Of a stretch of 64,000 nt of DNA, positions 1 to 12,200 are shown in pieces. The stretch is from Telopea speciosissima (lineage: Eukaryota > Streptophyta > Magnoliopsida > Proteales > Proteaceae), in NCBI RefSeq assembly GCF_018873765.1, contig NC_057923.1:10428413-10492412 (forward strand). The letters run 5' to 3'. The notes under the pieces were generated by a model. It had not been told where the DNA came from, did not search any database, and saw nothing but the letters and a program-made list of their open reading frames with translations. Both the position numbers and the translations under genes were made by a program. Position 1 is the first letter of the stretch; every line of letters begins with the position of its first letter.

Positions 1-361
1 ACAAGGTCGCTTCTTGGGAGTGGCCTACACTCGTATAGAATCCACTGGATCCACTTGATGGCAATGGATTCTATCTAAGTGGAGGTCAGTTCCCAAGGAA
101 CGATCTCATACGAGGAATTGAGCACGATTAGCAAAAATGACCATCTTATCCCACCTTGGACAGTGTGTTCAAGCAGGTCATAGGATAATCATTTCCACCT
201 TCTATTAGAAGAATTGAAGGAATTGTATTAAGGCATCATTCCTCTTCCCCCCCCCCCCCTCTCTTCCCTTAATAGTTGTAGAACTGTTAGCTTTGTCTTA
301 GCCTTCCCTCCCCCTCTTGGGTGGAGTTAAGGAGGCTCCCTACCAAAAAAAAAAAAAAAAA
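1..361 (+). mobile_element. Probable 3' end of a non-LTR retroelement with poly(A)
   Basis: The stretch has no usable reading frame. It ends in a C/T-rich segment and a run of about 17 A at 344-361, as expected of the 3' end of a LINE or a processed retrocopy on the plus strand. The element continues to the left of the window, so its class cannot be fixed. Confidence 0.35.
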
Positions 362-1517
362 TGCAAGTATGTTCTTTCAAAACCAATATATATATTTAAT
401 CGAACTTCATATTTGAATGATGTATCCATGCAATTGTATGTATTTGTCACATGGCAACTTACCTAGAGTTTGTAAATATTTTATTACCTAAATTTGATGC
501 AGTAAGTTTTAGCCCCAAAAAAATGTACTAGTTAGACGGTGGCCCACATGGTTGAATTGGCTAGTGAAATTTGTTGACCTGTAGATGAAGGGATGAGGGA
601 AGCGCGTAAATGGTGCTCTATTGTCCAAAAATAAGTTTGATCAAGTGTGGACACATCATTACGATGATGAATAGATACCCTAAAATATGTGTGGGGAACA
701 ATTTTTCAAGTCTCGTATAAGTTTAGCTAACGTATGAATCATTCAAAGCAATTGAGAGAGATAAAATATAAATTACTGAAAAATTACTCAATGATTGACC
801 TAATCAAATGACCTTGAAATCAAACTAAGCTCTTGTTTTTTTTTTTCTTGTAAATCATACTAAGCTTTATGATTAGGAAAGTTTCATCATTGAAATCCTT
901 GTATTTGGAAACAATTTGATTTTTCCGATAGTATTTTGTAACATTTTATTTTTTTTAATCCAACATGCCCTACTTTCGAACATAGTTGGAAAATCGGGTT
1001 TTGAGTAAGGCGAATCACTCGAGTTGAATCAAAATTTTGAAAAACTTGGTCAAGAGTCGTGTAGACTAGATCATAATAAAAAATGATAATACTGGGTCAT
1101 AAATCGTCCAAGTTAAACAATAAGAAATCCTCAACTCTTTCATTCCCTTCTCTTGTTCAATGGTTTAAACTTAAAATGCAATGATATGTGGTTCCTTGAT
1201 TTTTTTCTGGTTTTTCCTATATATTTTACTGTTTTTTATTAATTTATACATATTTATTGTATTAAAAATTAAAAACATGACTTGCCTTGATCAGTTTGAC
1301 AAAGTCAACTCACCAGGTTTTTCTGAAAGATGAGTTGAGTCAAAAAACCTGATTTTCCAATTACCCATACCACCAATGGATGAACCAAATTGCAAGCTTA
1401 CATCACAATTACACATAACAAAATCAGTAGGAGGTGCATTCCAACGCCCATGATTACCCATACCACCAATGGAGAATGGGTTCTATTACACCTCAAGAAT
1501 ATATAGATTGGAACTCT
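362..1517. other. AT-rich intergenic stretch, nothing recognised
   Basis: This stretch is AT-rich with no coding frame of note and no clear repeat boundaries. A short motif (ttacccataccaccaatgga) occurs twice, near 1360 and 1454, which hints at a small local duplication. Confidence 0.4.
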
Positions 1518-1965
1518 AGCTAGGCATTATAGGACTTACAAATAACCTCATCAGGCTTCCAAATATGGCATCGAAAAATAAAACCATTTCGTGCTAACCA
1601 AAGATACCAACAAATAAAAGCACATTGTAGTGATATTAGATGCCTGTAGGTGATCTTATCAAGCTTAGAGAAGTAATTCCAACCCAAAATCCACATAGAG
1701 AGGCTAGGATTCACATCAGTAAGAACGATATATACCCCAAAATACTCCGAAACCAAATTGCTTTGGCAAAGGAACACCCCAATATAATATGGGATTTCAA
1801 TTCTCATTCACCACATCGGCCACAAAAAGGATCAACATTAACATTACGTTGGTGAAGTGAGTCTGCAGTTGCTAGCCCATCGACACCCACCCGCCATAAG
1901 AATTGTTGGATCTTGGGTAATGTTCTAGAAGACCATATTTGTTTCCATGCTGAATGTAGTATTGT
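1518..1965 (-). pseudogene. LINE remnant: zinc-binding RT-associated (zf-RVT) region, minus strand
   Basis: Read on the minus strand, the segment gives a broken frame with the plant LINE zf-RVT signature: a run ending DPFCGRCGE near 1830-1810, then downstream an aromatic stretch ICWYLWLARNGFIFR near 1620-1575. In this family the motif lies after the reverse transcriptase. The frame contains stops (for example after GRCGE) and there is no flanking reverse transcriptase, so this is a decayed fragment. Confidence 0.55.
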
Positions 1966-2325
1966 GCTCCACGAATGTAATCTTAAAGAAGATAAGCTTC
2001 TTTCTCAGATATCTTTCTTTCTTTCTTTATTTATTTATTTATTTTTGTGCAGTTGTCAAGGGCCTATTGGCCATCAGGGCCCCACAAGGAGGCAAGAGAA
2101 GACCCACAAAGGATCAATATGGTACCCACATGGGCTCCACTTCTTGGAAAACGAGTAAAAGTGGACTTGGTGTCGTTAAGGAGACTTGAACCACTGATCA
2201 AGCTCCTGACGCAGATAACTAATTTGGTAGAAGATCAAGAAAACTTTTGACTGAATAGACTCCATTTCTACTAGCACTCCATCCAAGGTTGTTTTCTTGT
2301 GGGAATGGAGATGAATCGTTATTGT

Positions 2326-2479
2326 CTACGGTTCCTTGACTGATGCGGTTCCCCAGTGCCTCTCACAAGAGGGGGGTGGGACCTACCCGGGGTACCTGAC
2401 CGAACACTCTGCCCGAGTGGGGTCCATCCCCCTCTTGTGAGAGGCACTAGGGAACCGCACCAGTCAGGGAACCGCATAC
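2326..2479. repeat. Foldback MITE-like element F1
   Basis: Two arms of about 50 bp (2326-2375 and 2428-2479) are inverted complements with few mismatches, including a near-perfect block around agtgcctctcacaagagg. The roughly 52 bp loop carries a gcccgagtggggtcca-like core that recurs in the foldback at 55690-55857. Confidence 0.7.
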
Positions 2480-2701
2480 GATAAAAATTCAAATAGAGAT
2501 ATGCTTATCTTCAATCCTTAATATCATAATCATTAAAGAGTCCGTTTAATGTCATGGCGCCACGTACAATTCTCTAGGTCAATGGCTATGATATTTTAGT
2601 GATATCCGAGATTGCTGGTTGTGGGATTGTTACTTTAAACCCCTTAATACTTGGAAGTTCTAATCCATTGATCATTCCAGTGTCAATATTTACAGACCAT
2701 G

Positions 2702-2832
2702 ATCCTCTGCAGTACTGGAGGGGCGGCAGTGCACATCCGACGGCATAGCAGAGGCCATGTGTGCCATGTGTGCCACCTGGCCTCTACTGTGCCGTTAGAT
2801 GTGCACCGCCACCTGCCGATACTGCAGAGGAT
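2702..2832. repeat. Foldback MITE-like element F2
   Basis: Inverted arms at 2702-2762 and 2768-2832 both begin, read outside-in, with atcctctgcagta. The loop is only a few bases. The arms differ from those of F1. No coding content. Confidence 0.7.
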
Positions 2833-3168
2833 TTTAATACACCACCACCACCAATACTCCAAAAAAGTCCATCTTAAATGACGTAAAGGACTTCATGTCC
2901 TAAAAAGGGTCTCAATGAAAACTTAATTCCATTTTTGTTCTGATCACATGACATTTTTTTACAAAGTAGGAACCCAAATTACTTTTTGAATATTTTTTTC
3001 ATTTCTAGCCAATCATGTTTTTGTTATTATGGTCATTTTAGGCAATTGAAAATAGATTACAACACTTTTATCACCTAGGTAGGTTACAACTAGACAAAAC
3101 TTTTTATAGTTTCCACAAGATTTATTGATTTATGAATATTTACTATATAACAAAAATATTTTAAAAAA
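2833..3168. other. AT-rich spacer, nothing recognised
   Basis: AT-rich DNA between F2 and the MULE-like element. No frame or repeat boundary was recognised. Confidence 0.4.
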
Positions 3169-4421
3169 GGGAAAATTATGAAACACCCCCTGAAAATGGG
3201 TCGAAACACAGATCACCCCCTGAAATTTGAAAATACTCAGATCACCCCCTGTATTTGAGCCCAATACTCAGATTACACCCTACCGTTAGTTAAGTGATGA
3301 AGTCAGCTAGTTAAATTTTTTGAAAACCCTAAACTACCCTTTGGTTAATGTGAAGTTACTTTTTACCCTTGGATGTAAAAACCCCAAATTTTTTTAAGTT
3401 TATAAGGATGAAGGGAATCAGAGGGGAATATTCCCTCTTCTTCCCCAAATCAACAGAAAGACAAATGAAACCCTTAGGGTTCTGCCTCAAGGAAACACCG
3501 TGAATGGGGCCAAAACACCGTGACGGCGGACCAATAATCCCGGTGAAGGGTGGTGATAGGCCGGTGACCAATCGTATGGCTTCATACGCCGTGAATCTCT
3601 GACAATCCTTGCACCTCATGAAGATTCTTGAACTCCAACGAAGCTGGACCCTACCATCTCATACACCGTGAACACCTAAAGGAATACAAAATGCACAAAC
3701 AGAAATCCCTGTTTCTCCCACCACAAAACCCCAAGACAAATCAGGAAGTTCTCTTTAGGGGTTTGATTCCACTAACCGAGAACCCTAAACAGAAAGAGAG
3801 ATTTTGGGGGAGGGATTTCAAAAGAGAAAAATCAGGGAGAGAGAGTGAGAAAAATCATGGGGAACGATTTCAAAAGGGAAAAATCAGGGGGAGAGATTTC
3901 AAAAGAGAAAATCAGGGAGAGGGTCATTGTTAGAGAAGAGAGAGAGATTTCAGGAGAAACAAAAAGGAAAGAATTGCAGTCTTTGATTTCTGCTTCTGAA
4001 AAAAGAAACAGATTTCTCTGCTTCATCGCCATCGATGTTGCCGTTGCGAGTGAAAACCGTAAAAGGAAAGAGAAATGCCCTAACCTGTTTTGCCAAATGT
4101 TTACGGAATCGGATCTCAATTTAAAACAAAGAAAGGAACTAAAAACCCCAAAATTTTCCAATGGAGACCACTGTCTCTTGGTTTTTTTGTTTTTTTTCCT
4201 TCTCTCCGGCGACTCTCTGGCGAACTTACAGGTGTGAGGAAGATGATGAAAATAGGTTGAAGATGAAGGAAAGGGTAGTATTGTAAATTTAATTCTAATG
4301 ATTTAGTACAAGGGTAAAATAGTCTTTTTACATCAATAACTAACAGCTGACTAACTCCGTTAGTGTAGGGGGGGTGATCTGAGTTTCGACCCATTATCAG
4401 AGGGTATTTTGTAAATTTCCC
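3169..4421. mobile_element. MULE-like non-autonomous element with long inverted termini
   Basis: The left end (3169-~3370) and the reverse complement of the right end (~4300-4421) match over much of their length, sharing gggtcgaaac, cagatcaccccc and gttagt blocks and a later block near tacccttg. Flanks are A-rich (tttaaaaaa and taaaaaaaa), compatible with a 9 bp target duplication but too simple to prove it. The interior has a tandem repeat of about 35 bp, roughly three copies at 3805-3925 (ttcaaaagagaaaa units). No transposase is seen. The short open frames inside are products of this purine-rich repeat and are not credible genes. Confidence 0.55.
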
Positions 4422-4439
4422 TAAAAAAAATATAGGAAG

Positions 4440-5462
4440 ATCGGTTTAACAGGGAGGACCAGGTGGCTAACCCCTTCCTTGATCTGCAATCTGACCCAAA
4501 CCAATCTTTTGGTCAGACTGGTTCAAACAATGTCAATGATTTATTCTAGATCATAGATCTTAATATAGGTGGTGATTCCTATTCCTTCTTTCTAAAAATA
4601 AGATTTTTTTTAGACCACTCCTCTCACATAAGATTATCTTTACGTATATGGACCACCTGGTTTGGATCTCCATATTGCCTTCGACCTTCAGTATCCTACT
4701 TTACATTTGCAGAGTGGTTAAATCTTGGTTTGAGGTTCTCGGTTTTTGTAAGAGAGATTGTAGAAAACTAGCCCAATGTTATGCTATTCTCTCTTGAGAA
4801 ATATGGCGCACAAGAAATAGAAAAACTTTCAATAATATTGCTACTAACCCACAAGAAACTTTATTCTTGGCCAATAGAATGATGCTGGATGTGGTAGCCA
4901 CCTTCATTGACAAACCTCCATCTATGATCAATCCCTCACAGGGAATTACTCATTGGACACCTCCTATACAAGGATGTGCCAAGCTAAATTCTGACGGTGC
5001 CTTCATTAAAGGAACAGCTTCTGGTTATGGTGCTCTCATCTGAGATGATAAAGGTTTTTTCTTGGCAGGTGTTGCCCTCAAAGATATTCCAAGATCTGCC
5101 ATGTACAGTCATGAGACTAGGCTTGTTGCTTGCTTTGGAGTTGAAGATTCATGATTTGGTGGTGGAATCAGATTGTGCGGATTTAATTAAATATGTCAGA
5201 CATCTTTCTAATCCACCGTGGAAAATTTTACCACTTATGTAAGACATTTGGAGCTTTCTACACTTTCATTCTGTTATTATTACGCATGTTGTGTGATCTG
5301 CAAACTCTTCGGCGCATCTCTTAGCTGCTTTTGGCATTTCATTTTATGATTCATCTCTTTGTAAATGGGTGGGTATGCCCCCCTACTTTCTTTGAGATGT
5401 ACTTGAACTTGATCGTGGGTATATTTCTAATGCATAACTTTCCATTTGACCGGAAAAAAAAA
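4440..5462 (+). pseudogene. LINE 3' remnant with RNase H domain, degenerate
   Basis: Plus-strand translation near 4960-5400 shows the plant LINE RNase H pattern: a PPIQGCAKLNSDGA-like start with the first catalytic aspartate, then a HETRLVA segment with the family glutamate, then a serine-aspartate-cysteine stretch, with several stop codons between. The element ends in a short A run at about 5452-5462. The left border is uncertain. It is the 3' end of a 5'-truncated, decayed LINE. Confidence 0.6.
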
Positions 5463-5463
5463 G

Positions 5464-5676
5464 ACAAGCTTACTATAATATTGGCAAAGTTTTATTCTAT
5501 TATAAGCTTTACCTATATATTGGTGCAACTTACCATAAAAGAGCCACCTACTGACTTATGGACCAAAGTATTAAACTTTAAAAACAAGCTTACTAATATT
5601 GGCGAAGTTTTATTCTATTATAAGCTTTACCTATATATTGAAAGTGCAACTTACCATAAAAGAGCCACCTACTGAC
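5464..5676. repeat. Tandem duplication, about 92 bp repeated with 120 bp period
   Basis: The sequence from acaagcttact to cacctactgac occurs at 5464-5555 and again at 5584-5676 with only small differences. No coding content. Confidence 0.85.
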
Positions 5677-6925
5677 GTACATGAAATTGTGTGACCCACT
5701 GTAGATATATATATAGATACATATATAAAGTTAGACCATCGTGTAAGGGCATCAAATTAGCACTCCCTAATTTTATTACCAAAAGCGTTTAATTTAAATG
5801 TGTTTTGTCGTTGTTTCCTTTTTTAGGTGTTATTTAAGATGTTGGACTTGTTGAACATAATGACTTACTCAACTGACCACATCCCTCTCTCCAAAACTCC
5901 AATAGACCTGATTCTTTTGTTAACGTATAGCTGACTCAATGGGCTTCATTTCTCATGATATCACTTTCAACTCAGGTTCAAACCCCAAAATTATGCTACA
6001 AACTGATGCATCTGCTATTTTTTTTTTCTAAAACTATAACTCCCAATTCCAACTGAACATGCATGAGTGTGTTGGTTGTGTTGACAACAATGAACAACAC
6101 TATAGCCAATCCGCATTGCTCAAGAGGACTTTGAACATATTTTTTTGTTATTGTGTATGAATTTGGAATTGATGTTGGATGATATTGGATCATATGTCTT
6201 GGAACTTATAATGGGTTGTAGATATATATATATATATGTATGTATGTTTTAATGCTGGGTGCTATAGTTGTTTTGAACATTAGATGTAGGTATTCAAGTA
6301 ATAATTCCTCAATTTATGTGTATGTTGTCATTTGTTTGAAATCAACACGTTTAAAATCCATAGGTCTGTTTCATCTTTTTGTCGTTCTTTGTTTTTTGAC
6401 CTTTTTTTTTTTATCTTAGTGTTTGGAGTTTACGCGGCTTATAACCCATACCGTCTATTTCCGTTTTTTACTACCTACAATCCCTAATATCCACGAGGCT
6501 ACACTCCCCCTCTATGAATTTTTTTAGCTTTGCCCCTTATAGGTAGGATAAACTATTCTAGACATTCAACTCCTCTGATGGTAAATTCTCGAGCAAGTTT
6601 GAATTCAACTTGTTGTAGGACCAAAGCACAAAGGCCTCCTTTTGTCTAATTCTTGAAGATGATAAATTATGTCTTGGACCTTGTTTTTCTTCATCCATTG
6701 AGAATCAAGAATCTCTTCACCTATTACTTTAATGGCAATTGGATGAGACTCTTGGGACTTCGTACTAAAGGAGGGGTAATTGTAACCAATGAATTTGAGA
6801 GAATCTCATCATCATGCATGGGTGAAGGAAAACTTTCTTCTTACATTGTTGTCCATTTTCTTCCTCATCTTGGTTATTCTTTTCATCCATAAATGAGCAA
6901 TGTTAGGATTATTCTTTTTAGGAAA
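5677..6925. other. Intergenic, simple repeats only
   Basis: AT-rich DNA with TA/TG microsatellite-like stretches near 5705-5730 and 6220-6245. A frame at 6653-6892 has no recognisable domain and lies among repeats, so it is not called. Confidence 0.35.
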
Positions 6926-6928
6926 TAA

Positions 6929-7106
6929 ATATTTCCCATGATGCCGGAGTGGAAAAGAATCCTTGCACCCTCTCATATAATGACACATGTGGCTTACATT
7001 GCCACACTCTCTCCACAATCAATATGTGAGTCCCCTATGAATGAATTTGTCTCCCCACTCTCTCATTGTGCGATTTTCCACTATGGCATCGTGGAAAACA
7101 TCTGCC
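6929..7106. repeat. Foldback MITE, 'catgatgc' family
   Basis: The left end (tttcccatgatgccggagtgg) and the reverse complement of the right end (ttttccacgatgccatagtgg) are imperfect inverted repeats of about 28 bp. Related sequence occurs at 7775-7940, 40364-40535 and 57520-57690, with internal motifs such as accatgtgggcttcacatg. Confidence 0.55.
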
Positions 7107-7547
7107 ATTCTGTACTAATTTAACCCTATAGTTGTTACTACTTTTTTTTAGTCTTATTTTACTTACCTTAACCAACTGATCATTACTTTTTCTTACATAA
7201 TCAGTGAAATGTTCCTTGAAGTCTACCATTATAAATTCATAATTAGCATATCAATAATAACTAATAAGTTATTTTTTTAGGTAGAACTAATAAGTTATTG
7301 GGTATGATAAAAATTAAATTATGAAGAAGTTAGTTGATAGAAATTATTAACTAATGCGTGTTAAAGTACATCTGCCCTTGTTATAGGAGGAGATATATAT
7401 ATATATATAGGGAGGTGTTAGTGTAGGTTACGTAGCCTGATAATGTTCTTTCTCCCTTAAATTAAATTATAAAGAAAGAAAAGCAACAACTCCAGTTCAT
7501 GTCATTCTATCATATTATTGCAAAAACAATTTGTTTTTATCAGAATT

Positions 7548-9060
7548 GTTTAATTAGATGTGTAATACTATGTTTTGCCCTTGGGATAAAAAATACCACC
7601 TCTCATCGTACGAAGGAGAGCAATCCCAATATGAATTCAAGCTTAGTGTAATCAAACATGGTTACACAAAGCAAATCCCGCATTTAGAGCAGATATTGTC
7701 AATGTAATCGCACTGAGTTGTAAACAGTGACATGGAAACAAAAGGCATCGATTGTATGAAAATTTCTATGAGAAAAAGGTCCCCATGATGATGGAGTGTG
7801 GATTCTTTTTCATGTTCTCTCACATAATGAGTCGTGGGACTCATATTGACACTCTCTCGTAAGACAAAATGTGAATTCCTATTGAATGTATTATTTTCTA
7901 CTATTTCACTGATGTGGTTTACACTTTTGTGGGAATCCTCTCCATTTTTTAATTAGATGTGTAATACCATTTCTACCCATGTAGGATAAAAGAAAACCCA
8001 TATTATCTATTGTATGAAGAAAGCAATTCTTGTTTATCACAAACAAAAAGGAAGGGAATTCTGGCATGGTTACGTACTTATTAAGTGTTACCAATTGTGG
8101 TCATATAGAGCAAAATCCATTTAGAAGGGATGTTGTCAATGTAATCATATCATTTGGACCAAATTGAAAATGTTTTAGTTAGATGTGTAGTACCATTTCT
8201 GCCTATTTATAGGTCAAAAAATTGTGAGGGTGGATCACAAAACAAGTATATGTATGCTACATGTACGGTTAGGTGATGAGGGCTATCTCACTTGTTGCCA
8301 TTAGAGTGCATGAAAGAGCATTTATGAAAAGTAAAAAAGGACAGATGACATCTTCTAACCATTTGTGTAGTGGACATGTATGTATAGGTGATCTAGACAC
8401 CCTTATTATAGGAAGGAGAGCAATTCCGATATAATGATAGATTTAGCATATCCAATCATGGTTACATAGAGCAAAACTTTTACCGAAGGAATATTTTTTT
8501 TTTGGTAAATATATAGAAGGAATATTTATGGTTATATATTACATTCAGGTCTAACCATCTGATGCATACCAAATAAGATAAAAGGCATTGATTTCATGGA
8601 ATTTTTTAATTAGATGGGCAATACCATTTCTATCCTTTACTTGCCAAAAGGCCATACCCAATGGACAAGGCTCCCCGCGTTTAGCAGGGCATGGAGACTG
8701 GACCAAAAAAATCCGTCCATATTGTATGAAAGAGGTCAATTCAAATATCCCGCCATGGTTACATGTTCAATGTAATCTATCGTGGTTCCAGAGCAAAACC
8801 CATTTACAATGGATATTTATAGTTAAATACTTACACTGGGTTGTAACTATACAGCGCGGAAGAGTGAGATAAACACAGTGGATGCTAGCTTGCAGTATGC
8901 TAGCGGTGTGCCCAAATTTTTTTTATATTTTTAAATTAAATGTGTAATATCATTTATACCCTCCAATATTAAAATGACAACCGGGAGCAACTGTGGTACG
9001 GTTACATGGTCATTGTAACCGTGTTGTTCCACAAGAAAAACCCAGTTTAGAATATCTCTT
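7548..9060. repeat. Degenerate tandem repeat upstream of the DEG9 gene
   Basis: A unit beginning ttaattagatgtgtaatacc recurs at about 7548, 7945, 8171, 8604 and 8929. Several units also carry, further on, a gaaggagagcaatt-like box, a catggttac box and an agagcaaaaccc box in the same order. Spacing is irregular because other fragments interrupt it: a 'catgatgc' MITE near 7775-7940 and a SINE 3' end near 8641. The array ends about 165 bp before the DEG9 start codon, so it overlaps the likely promoter. Confidence 0.6.
8641..8695 (-). mobile_element. Au-type SINE, 3'-end fragment
   Basis: The reverse complement reads like the Au SINE 3' end: a gcggggagccttgt block followed by cattgggtatggcctttt. 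Only the last ~55 bp is present, inside a unit of the upstream tandem repeat. Confidence 0.5.
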
Positions 9061-9224
9061 GGATTCATATCTCAAATTGTAGCATTGTAAGAACTGGAGT
9101 TACGGAACATACACTGTTCTCGTCTTCTTCTTCTCTTGGTTTCTCAGTCGAAGAGGACCAGAGGTGGAACGAGCCGCGAAGAAGCAGCGGAAGAAGGAAG
9201 ACCTAATAATCAGAATAGTATCAG

Positions 9225-12200
9225 ATGGGAGACCAAAAGAGGAAACGAGGTCGGAAACCGAAGCAACCAGCTGCCGAAACCATGGATTCACAAAGAAATA
9301 GCAATCCAGGTACCACTTCCTCCGCTGCCATGGACGACGTATTCTCCCTCAGCAAAGTTGAAATCGACGATTCCGATCTACCTAAGGGACGCGGTGGTCG
9401 GGGACGGAAAGCTGCGAAGCATTCTGAGAACGCAGAAACCTCTCTCGTCGCTTCTCCTGGTAGGAGGACTTCTCGTGCCGCCGAAAACAACAGTGATTGT
9501 GTGCTTGCCATGTCGGTCGGCGGTGACGTAGCTATGCATTCGGGTATGGAGCCACTGCCCGGATGGGAGAATGTTGTGAAGGTGGTGCCATCCATGGACG
9601 CGGTAGTTAAGGTGTTTTGTGTTCATACAGAGCCCAATTTTTCCCTTCCTTGGCAACGCAAGCGACAGTATAGTTCCAGCAGTAGTGGTTTCATCATCGG
9701 TGGAAGGAGGGTGTTGACGAATGCACACTCCGTGGAGCATCATACGCAGGTTAAGCTCAAGAAACGCGGCTCCGATACCAAGTATTTGGCCACTGTGCTA
9801 GCAATTGGAACGGAGTGCGATATTGGTAAAGCGCGACCTACCTCCCTTTTTCTTCTCCGCTTCTTAATTAGCCTGCTTTGTTTCTCAGCTGTATGATCAG
9901 CATGAACTTTTTGTGCTTTAGGGTGTTAGGATTGGAATTGCTGAATATTTGTTGGATTGATTTCAATGAGCTACAGTTAATATTAATTTTTATGGGTAAC
10001 CAATTGGTTCATTGTGTGATATTGTTTAGACTCTGATTTGATATTTTAAGATGCGTAAATTTTGTTACTGATAATCAACTTGATTCCTAATATTCCATGA
10101 AGAATTTGTTTTCCATGGATACCGACATTGAACTTACCAATGATGTTCCCCGGACATGTTTAATACACTTAATATCGTTTCTGGCAGGCTGCTGCACTCA
10201 TCTAAGGACATTGGAACTTTTGGATATGTTAAGCAAACAATAATAATTTTTCTTTTTGATGGGCAATATCAATTTATTAAAAGGAAGGAAAAAAGATATG
10301 TACAAGATTAAGGAATGGACAAGGCCTCAAGTAGAGACTTGCACTCCTAACACCCTGGGACAGGCCCCAAGGGAGCTAACCTGAAAGCATAGAATGATAT
10401 CCAAGTTACACCAAAAAGGAGAGATCTGAGACAATCCAAGGACCACTGTAGCAAGGCCTTACATCAGACTCCAAAGGAGGTGAACTCCCCACTTCTCCAC
10501 AAGGAGCTGGGGAGATATCATCCAGCTGTGTAGCCCCTCGAGAAGTCCTAGGAGACGTGTCATGTGCGAATCTCAGTGGGTGGGGAATCACTTCAAGAGA
10601 GTCTCTATTGGTGCCATCGCTAAGCTGAACTTTTGCACAACAGTTGCTCGTTTTGGAAGAAGAGAAAATACTGCATTTTTCGGAACAAAACTAGACCTAG
10701 ACCCCGTCCATTGTTAGTGACATTCAAACGGATGTGATAGATCAGTGTCAGGCTATTACCTTTAAAGGGAAGAAGTCCATTCAGAACAATAGTAATTTAA
10801 TCGACAAGCTTGCGAAGATCTCCTTTTTTTACTTGCATATTTGATCTAAAAAAGAATGTTATTTAATATTTAGTGTGAAATTACTCATTTTCCCACCTTA
10901 TCTTTTAATTATGCTTTAATTATGGTGGAGGAAACAATCAATTACGGTTCCTTGTTTCTATGAAAAGAATAAGCTAAAATAATATCAATGTTGTATTTAA
11001 ATCCATGATTTATTTGTTAACTTCCATTGTTGCTCCATTGCGACCTGGTGGTCATGGGTTCGAATCGGGAAACAGCCTCTCCTCAAAGCTGGGGTAAGGT
11101 TGCGTGCATATCTGCCCCTCCCCATACCCCGTAGTGACGGGAGTCTCGTGCATTGGGTACGCCCTTTATTTCCTTATTAACTGCTGTTCTAAAATTTTGG
11201 CAAAGAGAACCAAAAAGGGAATAAGAAGACACCCGGAATTGAGTCTTTATCTTGTTATATTATCCATCACAAATTCTCTGTCCATCAAAAAGGAAAAAAA
11301 AGAAGAATTTCGAATCTTCCATCCATTATGACATATCAATGAATTTTTCTGAAGGCTTTGCAATGATTCAGTTGTTTTTACGAGTTCTATAATGTTCTGG
11401 AGAGATATTTCAGCATTTTTGACACGTATCTTATTTTTTGCATGACCTATATTCCGAGTGGCACCTACTTCTTAAGTCTTGATATACATCGAAAAATTAG
11501 TTATTTACTTTTCTAGTCCCACTGCAGCGATGCTGACAGTAAATGATGATGAGTTTTGGGAAGGCGTTTCACCAGTGGAATTTGGCTCCTTGCCTGCACT
11601 CCAAGATGCTGTCACTGTTGTAGGCTACCCTATAGGAGGAGACACAATTTCTGTGACCAGTGGTGTGGTGTCACGCATGGAAATCTTGTCGTATGTTCAT
11701 GGGTCAACTGAACTTTTGGGTTTGCAGGTGACTGCATTTATCTTATTTTGTCATTTTACCTTTAATACTAGCATGTTGAAATTTTGTCCTGAATTGTCTC
11801 ATTGATGAATTGTTTTTTGCAGATAGATGCTGCTATAAACTCGGGGAATTCTGGTGGGCCTGCTTTTAATGACAAGTGTAAATGTGTGGGAATTGCATTT
11901 CAGTCCCTTAAACATGAAGATGCAGAGAATATAGGTTACGTCATACCAACCCCCGTCATCATGCACTTCATTCAGGACTATGAGAGGAATGGAGAATATA
12001 CAGGTACATTGAGACGTGGCTCTGGTTGCTTATCTACCAGAGCTCCTTGGCTGGAAATGTATCAAACTTTACTATAGTGTCTCTATGTGCTTCCTTGCAA
12101 TCTTCGTATCAACCTAGTGGGAAGTAATTAACTGTTCCCTTTGTTGGAGTAATCGAAACCAGCATTCATATCTTTTATGAACTCTCAAGACCTTCTGTTA

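Noticed and set aside
240..360. Pyrimidine and A runs as a terminator or gene end
   Set aside because: Better explained as the 3' end of a non-LTR retroelement.
3628..4237. Overlapping frames on both strands (KREKSG-like repeats) considered as a gene
   Set aside because: They arise from a purine-rich minisatellite inside a MULE-like element and have low complexity.
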